DNA of 43,116 nt from CAZVEE01 sp964625525. GTDB lineage: Bacteria > Pseudomonadota > Alphaproteobacteria > JAJFIK01. The translations under genes and the position numbers were made by a program. Positions within the stretch are counted from its first letter, which is position 1. Every line of letters starts with the position of its first letter. The notes beneath the pieces were generated by a model. It did not search any database. It was not told the origin of the DNA and saw only the letters and a list, made by a program, of their open reading frames with translations. Location: the NCBI GenBank assembly GCA_964625525.1, contig CAZVEE010000025.1, forward strand, positions 1-43,116, given 5' to 3'. Below, in pieces: positions 33,534 through 40,834 of the stretch.

Positions 33534-33579
33534 GTGTCATGACACTGCCGCACGCGTTCGGTAACCTTTCTCTTATGCT
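33534..33579 (+). promoter_or_regulatory. Palindrome and -10 candidate upstream of ppk
   Basis: GTGTCATGACAC at 33534-33545 is a perfect 12-bp palindrome. The first half also resembles one Pho-box half (CTGTCAT), with a poor second half 11 bp on. TATGCT at 33574-33579 is a possible -10. All are weak alone. They lie in the 112-bp gap between hdaA and ppk. Confidence 0.3.
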
Positions 33580-33615
33580 GATGCCAGACGATGGCCTATG
33601 GAGATTGGACGCCCG

Positions 33616-35841
33616 ATGACGACCTTTGACCCCGTGCTCCCTGACGCGCCGCAGACCATGGCCGGTCAGGATATGACGGCCGCGCAGGCGCCGGAGGGGA
33701 TCTCCATGACAGCGCCGCACCGGTACATTAACCGGGAGTTGTCATGGCTCGCCTTTAACGAGCGTGTGATCGAGGAAGCGCAGAACCCGAACCATCCCGT
33801 GCTGGAGCGCCTGCGCTTTCTCTCCATTTCCGCCTCGAATCTGGATGAATTCTACATGGTCCGGGTGGCCGGGCTGATCGAGCAGGTCAAAGAGGGCATT
33901 AAGGTCAAAAGCCAGGATGGCCTGACCGCGCCCCAGCAATTGGCCCGCGTGCACGCCCGCAGCGTGGATCTGATCCAGAAGCAGCACGCCCTGTGGAAGG
34001 ATCTGCGCCGGACGCTGGACGAGTGCGGCATCTCGATTGTCGAACCCAAAGACCTCACGGCGGACGAGCGGGCCTGGCTCGAGGGCTACTTTTACAAAGA
34101 CGTGTTCCCGCTGCTGACGCCGCTGGGCACAGGGCCGACGAGCCCGTTCCCGTTCATTCCCAATCGGGGCTTTGCACTGGCGTTGAGCCTGCGCCGCCTC
34201 TCCGACGGCAAGCGCATGAACGGCATTCTGCCGATCCCGGCACAGATTGACCGGTTCATCCGCTTGCCCCGGAACGGCGCCGTGGACGGGGAGTGGACGC
34301 GTATCCGCTTCGTGACGCTCGAATACTTGATCGCCGAGTTCATCTCCGACCTCTATGCGGGCTATGAGATGCTGGATCTGGGCGCATTCCGGATCCTGCG
34401 CGACAGTGATATCGAGATCGATGAAGATGCGGAGGATCTGGTCCGGGTGTTTGAAAACCTCCTGCGCCGGCGTCGGCGGGGCGAGGTCATTCACCTGAAA
34501 ATGAATGCGGGCATGCCTGATGATCTGCGCCGGTACATCGTAGAGCATCTGGATCTGCCGCATGTGGAGCCCATGACCGTGACAGGGTTGGTGGGCTTGG
34601 CACAGTTGAACCAGCTCATTGTCGATGACCGGCCGGACTTGCTGTTCCCGCCTTTCACGCCGCGGTTTCCTGAGCGCATTCGCGAGAAGGATGGCGATTG
34701 CTTTGCCGCCATTCAGCAAAAGGACATGATCGTCCACCACCCTTATGAATCATTTGATGTGGTGGTGCGTTTCCTGCGCCAAGCGGCGGCGGATCCGGAT
34801 GTGGTGGCGATCAAGCAGACGCTCTATCGCACCTCAAAGGACTCGCCCATCGTCAGTGCCTTGATCGAAGCAGCCGAGGCGGGCAAGTCCGTCACCGCGC
34901 TGGTGGAGTTGAAGGCCCGGTTCGACGAAGAGCAGAACATCAAATGGGCCCGAGACCTGGAACGCGCCGGCGCCCAGGTGGTGTACGGTTTCATCGAGCT
35001 GAAAACCCACGCCAAGATGAGCCTGGTGGTGCGCCGGGAAGGGGGGCGGCTCGCCTCTTATGTGCATTACGGCACGGGGAATTATCACCCTATCACCGCT
35101 AAGGTGTATACGGATCTGTCGCTGTTCAGTGCCAATCCGGCCCTTGGGAATGACGCGGCGCGGGCCTTCAATTTCATCACCGGGTTTACCGAGCCCAAGG
35201 GGCTGCGGCAGGTCTCGTTGTCGCCGTCGAACCTGCGCGCCAAGCTGATGAGCGACATCGCCGAGGAGATCGAGCATGCCCGCGCCGGACGCCCGGCGGC
35301 GATTTGGGCCAAGATGAACTCTCTGGTGGACGGCCGCGTCATCGACGCGCTTTACGAGGCAAGCCAGGCGGGCGTGAAAATCGATCTGATCATCCGCGGC
35401 ATTTGCTGCCTGCGCCCAGGCGTTCCTGGATTTTCCGACAATATCCGGGTCAAGAGCATTGTCGGGCGCTTCCTGGAACATTCGCGCATTGTGTGTTTCG
35501 GCAATGGCCAGGGACTGCCGTCCGACCAGGCCAAAGTCTATTTGTCCTCCGCCGACTGGATGCCGCGTAATCTGGACCGGCGGGTGGAAACGCTGGTGCC
35601 CATCGACAATCCCACCGTGCATCAGCAGGTGGTCCGCCAGATCATGCTTGCGAATCTGCGGGACACAACGCAAAGCTGGCTTTTGGGTCCCGACGGGGCC
35701 TATGAGCGCGTGCGCCGCGTCAGCGGTGAGGCGGCGTTTAACGTTCACGAGTACTTTATGCGCAATCCCAGCTTGTCGGGCCGGGGCCGCGCCATTCTGG
35801 ACGACGCGCCACCGGACATGGAACTGGGCGAGACACCCTGA
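33616..35841 (+). CDS. ppk: Polyphosphate kinase 1
   Basis: PPK1 makes inorganic polyphosphate from ATP. The protein (741 residues from ATG 33616) has family homology beginning at YINRELSWLAFNERV. The phosphorylated histidine is His465 in ELKTHAKMSLVVRR, followed by VHYGTGNYHPITAKVYTD. The start is uncertain: ATG 33706 has the best ribosome-binding site (GGAGGGG) and sits just before the homology, whereas 33616 and 33598 add a low-complexity leader with coding-like base use. It is followed by ppx after 25 bp, the usual synthesis/degradation pair. Confidence 0.95.
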   Translation: MTTFDPVLPDAPQTMAGQDMTAAQAPEGISMTAPHRYINRELSWLAFNERVIEEAQNPNHPVLERLRFLSISASNLDEFYMVRVAGLIEQVKEGIKVKSQDGLTAPQQLARVHARSVDLIQKQHALWKDLRRTLDECGISIVEPKDLTADERAWLEGYFYKDVFPLLTPLGTGPTSPFPFIPNRGFALALSLRRLSDGKRMNGILPIPAQIDRFIRLPRNGAVDGEWTRIRFVTLEYLIAEFISDLYAGYEMLDLGAFRILRDSDIEIDEDAEDLVRVFENLLRRRRRGEVIHLKMNAGMPDDLRRYIVEHLDLPHVEPMTVTGLVGLAQLNQLIVDDRPDLLFPPFTPRFPERIREKDGDCFAAIQQKDMIVHHPYESFDVVVRFLRQAAADPDVVAIKQTLYRTSKDSPIVSALIEAAEAGKSVTALVELKARFDEEQNIKWARDLERAGAQVVYGFIELKTHAKMSLVVRREGGRLASYVHYGTGNYHPITAKVYTDLSLFSANPALGNDAARAFNFITGFTEPKGLRQVSLSPSNLRAKLMSDIAEEIEHARAGRPAAIWAKMNSLVDGRVIDALYEASQAGVKIDLIIRGICCLRPGVPGFSDNIRVKSIVGRFLEHSRIVCFGNGQGLPSDQAKVYLSSADWMPRNLDRRVETLVPIDNPTVHQQVVRQIMLANLRDTTQSWLLGPDGAYERVRRVSGEAAFNVHEYFMRNPSLSGRGRAILDDAPPDMELGETP

Positions 35842-35866
35842 GGGGCCTTGCAGACGGATACGGACG

Positions 35867-37390
35867 ATGTGGTTTCCCTTTTCGCCTAGCGCGCGGACGG
35901 CGACACGCCCCTATGGCGTGATCGATATCGGCTCCAATTCCGTGCGTCTGGTGATCTTTGAAACCCTGTCGCGCAGTCCAGAACAGATCTTCAACGAAAA
36001 AGTGTCGAGCGGGTTGGGCCGGGGCATGGTGCGCACTGGACGCCTCCATGAAGAGGGCATGCAGGCGACGCTGGATGGGCTTGCCCGCTTCCGCGCCATC
36101 GCCGATCACTACCGTGTCGTGCGCCTGGATGTGCTTGCGACCGCCGCCATGCGAGACGCCCAGAACGGTGAGGCGTTTCGCCGGGCCGTGGCCCGGGTCA
36201 TCGGAGCGCCCGTGAAGATCATTTCCGGCCAGGACGAGGCGCTGATTTCCGCCGGCGGTGTGCTTTCTGGTATTCCGGATGCGGAAGGGGTGGCCGGTGA
36301 TCTTGGCGGCGGCAGCCTTGAGGTTGCTCGTCTGGCCAGCGGGCTTGCCAGCGACCCTGCGACGTTGCCTATCGGTGCGCTGCGTATGGCCGACCGCTTC
36401 GGCGATGATGCCGCCGCCATTCGCGATCATGTGCGCGAGGCGCTGTCTGGCATTGCTTGGCTGAAGGATTGCACCGGGGCCGCGCTTTACACGGTGGGTG
36501 GCATCTGGCGCAACTTCGCGCGTGTGCATATGGCGGACACGGCCTATCCGCTGCCGGTGCTCCATGCCTATTGTATGCCTGCGCCGCAAATCCGGGACTT
36601 GGCACGACGCATCGCGGGCGAGCGGGGATCAAAGCCCCGGGCACTCTCCATGCTGCCGCGCCGGCGCACCGAGAACATCCATGCGGGGGCCGCCGTGCTT
36701 GACGCGCTGGTAGACTGGACCGGCGTGTCTCACGTGGTGATCTCCGCTTACGGATTGCGCGAAGGGCAGGTGTTCAATCAGCTCCCCCGCGCTGAACGCG
36801 TCCGCGATCCGCTTGTGGCCGCCGCGACGCGCATGGCCGAGCGCATGGCCCGCACGGTGTTGCATTGGGAAGAGCTGGACCCCTGGATGGCCGGCTTGTT
36901 CCCCCCATCGACCGGCGATCGGTATGCGCCCTATTGGGCACGGCTGCGCCATGTGGCCTCCATTCTGTGCGACATCGGCTGGCGCTTCAATCCCGACACG
37001 CGCGCTCAGGACGCCAGCGCGTTGGTGCTCACCACGCCACTGCCCGGGATTGATCATCAGGGCCGGGCCTATGTGGCGTTGGCGCTATGGTATCGCTACA
37101 CCGGCATTGAGGCGGAAGTGCATGCGGCGCAAGCAGGCACGCTGCTTGATTTCGATTTGCAGGGCGAGGCCAAGCGCCTGGGCCGGTGCCTGCGGCTCGC
37201 TTTCGCGCTCACCGGCGGCGCGCCGGGGCTGTTGCCTCACTGCACGGTCGAACAGCGCGATCGCACATTGCGCTTGACCCTGACGGGCCCGGCGCGGGCG
37301 CTTGGCGGGGCGGAAGTGCAAAAGCACTTAGAGCGGCTCGCGGACGCGTATGAGCTGCGGCCGGAAACGGTGTATGCGGACCGGCTTTAA
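35867..37390 (+). CDS. ppx: Exopolyphosphatase (Ppx/GppA family)
   Basis: Ppx removes terminal phosphates from polyphosphate; relatives also hydrolyse pppGpp. The protein (507 residues) has the sugar-kinase-like phosphate motifs GVIDIGSNSVRLV near the N-terminus and GDLGGGSLEVARL. The helical C-terminal part (RMAERMARTVLHWEE... to the end) fits the longer Ppx/GppA enzymes. ATG 35867 has only a weak ribosome-binding site. It is probably co-transcribed with ppk. The 3' side carries dispersed repeat copy B. Confidence 0.93.
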   Translation: MWFPFSPSARTATRPYGVIDIGSNSVRLVIFETLSRSPEQIFNEKVSSGLGRGMVRTGRLHEEGMQATLDGLARFRAIADHYRVVRLDVLATAAMRDAQNGEAFRRAVARVIGAPVKIISGQDEALISAGGVLSGIPDAEGVAGDLGGGSLEVARLASGLASDPATLPIGALRMADRFGDDAAAIRDHVREALSGIAWLKDCTGAALYTVGGIWRNFARVHMADTAYPLPVLHAYCMPAPQIRDLARRIAGERGSKPRALSMLPRRRTENIHAGAAVLDALVDWTGVSHVVISAYGLREGQVFNQLPRAERVRDPLVAAATRMAERMARTVLHWEELDPWMAGLFPPSTGDRYAPYWARLRHVASILCDIGWRFNPDTRAQDASALVLTTPLPGIDHQGRAYVALALWYRYTGIEAEVHAAQAGTLLDFDLQGEAKRLGRCLRLAFALTGGAPGLLPHCTVEQRDRTLRLTLTGPARALGGAEVQKHLERLADAYELRPETVYADRL

Positions 37391-37403
37391 GCGATCAGTG
37401 TAG

Positions 37404-37451
37404 AGCCGCTTCACTGAAAATGAGATCATGGAAACGGCGCTCAGTCGTTGG
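37404..37451 (+). repeat. Dispersed intergenic repeat, copy B
   Basis: This aligns to the reverse complement of 1-48 with 42 of 48 identities by hand. The inverted repeat of copy A is only partly kept here (about 7 of 10 pairs). Right after it lie a short hairpin GCCCG-CTTTC-CGGGC (near 37457-37471) and a palindrome AAAGCGCTTT (37495-37504), which may belong to the same element. It starts 13 bp past the ppx stop, in the convergent ppx-rnd gap. Confidence 0.7.
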
Positions 37452-37533
37452 TTTGGCCCGCTTTCCGGGCGGACAACCGCACACACTTGTCCTGAAAGCG
37501 CTTTAACACCGGCCAGCCCCGATGGCGTGATTA

Positions 37534-37558
37534 AAGGCCAGTCAGGGAGCCCGGCCTT
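37534..37558 (-). terminator. Possible terminator of rnd
   Basis: AAGGCC (37534-37539) pairs with GGCCTT (37553-37558). On the minus strand the hairpin is followed by TTTAAT. It lies 24 bp past the rnd stop. The stem is short, so the call is tentative. Confidence 0.4.
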
Positions 37559-37581
37559 GCTCGTGTTTCGGACAACAAGGC

Positions 37582-38772
37582 TTATGTCTCCAGCGGGATC
37601 AGGGCCAGTTTGCGGCCCCGGCACGCAAGGCCCAAACGGCCGTGTTTGAGATCAAGGGCCGGGCCGCCGAAGATGTCCCGGCGCCAGCCACTCAAGGCGG
37701 GAATGTCGGCCTCGTCATCGCCGGCGAGGCGTTCCAAGTCCGACGAGGTGGCGATCAGTTTGGCGGCCACGTCATGGTCTTCACAGACCTTTTTCAGCAG
37801 AACCCGGAGCAGTTCCATCACCGCCCCCGTGCCCGGCGCTGGCGGCGAAGGCCGGGTGACCTTGGGCAGGGCGTCCTTGTCGAGGCCGAGACCCTCCTCG
37901 ACGGCTGCCAGCAGCCCTTTGGCTAGGGCGGAATTGGAAAAACCACGCGGCACGGCGCGCAGGCGATCCAGATCCGCTTTGCCTTTGGGCATGGCGGAGG
38001 CCACCTCCATCAGGGCGTCATCTTTCATGATGCGGTTGCGCGGCTGGTCGCGCCCCTGGGCTTCGCGTTCGCGCCAGGCGGCCACGGATTTCAAAACGCC
38101 GAGAAAGCGGCGCGCAGTGTTGCGGATTTTCAGCCGCTTCCACGCATCCTGCGGATCGAGGGCGTAGAGCGCCGGGTCTTCCAGTTGCGCCAGCTCTTCG
38201 CCCACCCAGGCCAGGCGGCCATTGGCCTCTAGCTTCGCCCGCATGTCGGGATAGAGGTCGCGCAAATGGGTGACATCGCCAAGCGCATAATTGAGTTGTT
38301 TTTCCGTGAGCGGACGCCGGCTCCAGTCAGTGAAACGCGAACTCTTGTCCAGGTCCTTGCTCAGCAGCGTCTTCACCAAGGTTTCATAACCGACGGACTC
38401 GCCAAGGCCGCAGACCATGCCGGCGATCTGAGTATCGAAAAGGGGTTTGGGGAGCACGTCGAGCCGGTGGACGAACAGTTCCATATCCTGGCGCGCCGCA
38501 TGGAAGACCTTCACGATGTCCGGGTCTTCCAGGAGCCGGACCAGCGGGGCCAGGCGAAAGGCCCCATCCGGCGCCTTTAGGTCCGGTGCCAGAGGATCGA
38601 TGATCGCCTCAACACCGGGCGCGGCCACCTGGATCAGGCACAGTTGCGGCCAGTAGGTGGTATCGCGCAGAAATTCGGTGTCGATGGCCAAGAATCGGGC
38701 GCCGGGATCGCCCGCTTGGGCCAACTCGTCGCACAGCGTCTCAAGGGACTCAGAATCGGTAATGACTCGCAT
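37582..38772 (-). CDS. rnd: Ribonuclease D
   Basis: RNase D is a 3'-5' exonuclease that trims tRNA and other small RNA precursors. The protein (396 residues) has the DEDD catalytic set: Asp31 and Glu33 in AIDTEFLRDTTYW, Asp in HAARQDMELF, and Asp in YALGDVTHLRDLY. Two HRDC-like regions follow the nuclease domain. The predicted -10 (TATAGC, 38779-38784) lies only 6 bp before the ATG, suggesting a leaderless transcript. It is divergent from aspS and convergent with ppx. Confidence 0.96.
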   Translation of the reverse strand: MRVITDSESLETLCDELAQAGDPGARFLAIDTEFLRDTTYWPQLCLIQVAAPGVEAIIDPLAPDLKAPDGAFRLAPLVRLLEDPDIVKVFHAARQDMELFVHRLDVLPKPLFDTQIAGMVCGLGESVGYETLVKTLLSKDLDKSSRFTDWSRRPLTEKQLNYALGDVTHLRDLYPDMRAKLEANGRLAWVGEELAQLEDPALYALDPQDAWKRLKIRNTARRFLGVLKSVAAWREREAQGRDQPRNRIMKDDALMEVASAMPKGKADLDRLRAVPRGFSNSALAKGLLAAVEEGLGLDKDALPKVTRPSPPAPGTGAVMELLRVLLKKVCEDHDVAAKLIATSSDLERLAGDDEADIPALSGWRRDIFGGPALDLKHGRLGLACRGRKLALIPLET

Positions 38773-38778
38773 TGCTGG

Positions 38779-38807
38779 GCTATAGCAGAAGCCGCGTGCC
38801 CTGTCTC
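38779..38807 (-). promoter_or_regulatory. Promoter candidate for rnd, close to the start codon
   Basis: On the minus strand, GAGACA (38802-38807) and TATAGC (38779-38784) have a 17-bp spacer. The -10 ends 6 bp before the rnd ATG, so transcription would begin at or next to the start codon. Confidence 0.45.
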
Positions 38808-38924
38808 GCCCGCCCGATCTGGGGTGGACGGTCCTGGTCTTGACAAGCCCCCGCTTCCCATGCGCCCTAGGGCCCGACCGCCTGCGGTTCCCCGTGGGCT
38901 TTCCTGAATACCGGGATCACGACC

Positions 38925-40763
38925 ATGCATGATTATCGCACGCATACCTGCGGCGCGCTCCGTGAGGAGCATGTGGGCCAAGAGGTTCGTCTGTCGGGCT
39001 GGGTTCACCGCAAGCGCGACCATGGCGGGCTGTTGTTCATCGATCTGCGCGACCATTACGGCATCACCCAATGCGTGATCGAGCCTGATAATGCCATCTT
39101 CCCCGAGGTGGAGCGGGTGCGCGCAGAAAGCGTGCTGTGCCTGTCGGGACCCGTGGTCGCGCGCAGCGCCGATACGGTGAATGCGGAGCTTCCCACCGGG
39201 GCCATCGAAATGCGGATCACCGCCTGCGAGGTGCTCTCGGCGGCGGAGGAACTGCCGCTGCCTGTGTTCGGGGATCTGGATTATCCAGAAGAGACGCGCC
39301 TTCGCTACCGGTTCCTGGATCTGCGCCGCGAGCGCATGCACAGGAATATCGTGCTGCGCTCCCAGATCATCGCCTCGATCCGCCGGCGGATGATTGACCA
39401 GGGCTTTATGGAATATCAGACCCCGATCCTGACTGCCTCAAGCCCGGAAGGCGCGCGCGACTTCTTGGTGCCGCGCCGCCTGCATCCAGGCAAGTTCTAC
39501 GCCTTGCCCCAGGCGCCCCAGCAGTTCAAGCAGCTGATTATGGTGGCGGGCTTTGACCGCTATTTCCAGATCGCACCGTGCTTCCGCGACGAGGACGCGC
39601 GCGCCGACCGCAGCCCGGGCGAGTTTTATCAGCTCGACATGGAAATGTCGTTCGTCACCCAGGAAGATGTGTTCCAGGCCATCGAGCCCGTGTTGCACGG
39701 CGTGTTCGAAGAATTCGCGGAGGGGCGCAGTGTCCCGGACGCGAGCTTCCCGCGCATTCCGTATAAGGAAAGCATCCTGAAATACGGCAATGACAAGCCG
39801 GATCTGCGGTTCCCCAAGACCATGGACATCGTGGATGTGACCGACATCTTCACCCGTGATGATGTGGAGTTCAAAGCCTTCAAACAAGCGGTCGCGGGCG
39901 GCGGCGTGGTGCGGGCGATCCCGGCCCCCCAATCCGCTGACCGGCCGCGCAGCTTTTTCGACAAGCTCAATGACTGGGCTCGCTCTGACATGAAGGCGCC
40001 GGGCCTGGGCTATGTCCAGTTCGAGGAAAAGGATGGCGTGCTGACGGGCAAGGGCCCCATCGCCAAGTTCCTGCCCCAGGAAGCGGTCACCGCCCTGGCG
40101 GAGTTGTCGGGCGTGCAGTCCGGCGACGCGCTGTTCTTTGCCGCCGGCAAGGAAGCGGACGCGGCTCATCTGGCGGGCCATGCGCGGGTGCGCATCGGTC
40201 TTGAACTAGGCCTGCGCGAGGAAGGCACGTTCCGCTTCTGCTGGATCGTCGACTTTCCCATGTTCGAATGGAACGAGACGGAAAAGCGCGTCGACTTCTC
40301 CCACAATCCCTTTTCCATGCCGCAAGGGGGCATGGAGGCGCTGGAGACGAAGGACCCGCTGGAGATCTACGCCTACCAGTACGATATCGTCTGCAACGGC
40401 TATGAGTTGTCGTCGGGGGCCATCCGGAACCACCGTCCGGAGGTGATGATGAAGGCGTTCGAGATCGCCGGTTACGGCCCGGATGTGGTGGAGAAGGAAT
40501 TCAGCGGCATGCTGAACGCCTTCCGCTATGGCGCGCCGCCGCACGGGGGCATCGCGCCGGGCATTGACCGCATCGTCATGTTGCTGGCGGGCGAGGAGAA
40601 CCTGCGCGAGGTTACCATGTTCCCCATGAACCAGCAGGCCGAGGATCTGATGATGGACGCGCCCTCCACGCCGCCCATGGCGGCGCTGCGCGACGTGCAT
40701 ATTCGGTCCGTCATTCCCGACGCGCCGAAGCCAGAGGCGCCGGACGCACCGAAGGCCTCCTAA
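38925..40763 (+). CDS. aspS: Aspartyl-tRNA synthetase (bacterial type)
   Basis: AspRS charges tRNA with aspartate. The protein (612 residues) has the bacterial layout: OB-fold anticodon-binding domain (WVHRKRDHGGLLFIDLRDHYG), class II motif 2 (FRDEDARADRSPGEFYQLDMEM), a GAD insertion (about 290-420) and motif 3 (GAPPHGGIAPGIDRIVMLL). His33 in the RDHGG loop matches the residue linked to non-discriminating enzymes that also charge tRNA-Asn. The C-terminal tail is short and Pro/Ala-rich. TTGACA at 38840-38845 may be a -35 element, though no good -10 follows. A bidirectional terminator lies after the stop. Confidence 0.97.
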   Translation: MHDYRTHTCGALREEHVGQEVRLSGWVHRKRDHGGLLFIDLRDHYGITQCVIEPDNAIFPEVERVRAESVLCLSGPVVARSADTVNAELPTGAIEMRITACEVLSAAEELPLPVFGDLDYPEETRLRYRFLDLRRERMHRNIVLRSQIIASIRRRMIDQGFMEYQTPILTASSPEGARDFLVPRRLHPGKFYALPQAPQQFKQLIMVAGFDRYFQIAPCFRDEDARADRSPGEFYQLDMEMSFVTQEDVFQAIEPVLHGVFEEFAEGRSVPDASFPRIPYKESILKYGNDKPDLRFPKTMDIVDVTDIFTRDDVEFKAFKQAVAGGGVVRAIPAPQSADRPRSFFDKLNDWARSDMKAPGLGYVQFEEKDGVLTGKGPIAKFLPQEAVTALAELSGVQSGDALFFAAGKEADAAHLAGHARVRIGLELGLREEGTFRFCWIVDFPMFEWNETEKRVDFSHNPFSMPQGGMEALETKDPLEIYAYQYDIVCNGYELSSGAIRNHRPEVMMKAFEIAGYGPDVVEKEFSGMLNAFRYGAPPHGGIAPGIDRIVMLLAGEENLREVTMFPMNQQAEDLMMDAPSTPPMAALRDVHIRSVIPDAPKPEAPDAPKAS

Positions 40764-40785
40764 AAAGCCCTGCATGATCCATGAA

Positions 40786-40813
40786 AAAGGCGGCACCCGC
40801 GGGTGCCGCCTTT
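40786..40813. terminator. Bidirectional terminator between aspS and nrdJ
   Basis: GGCGGCACCC (40789-40798) pairs with GGGTGCCGCC (40801-40810), flanked by an A run on the left and TTT on the right. It can end aspS transcripts on the plus strand and nrdJ transcripts on the minus strand, whose stop is at 40835. Confidence 0.92.
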
Positions 40814-40834
40814 CTTGTTGTCATGTGGTGTTTC

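Noticed and set aside
37391..37581. Possible small RNA gene or mobile element in the ppx-rnd gap
   Set aside because: There are hairpins and a repeat copy, but no transposase remnant, target-site duplication or clear promoter. It is recorded only as a repeat and a tentative terminator.
38840..38870. TTGACA upstream of aspS as a full promoter
   Set aside because: The sequence 17-19 bp downstream is GC-rich and unlike a -10 element; noted only under aspS.
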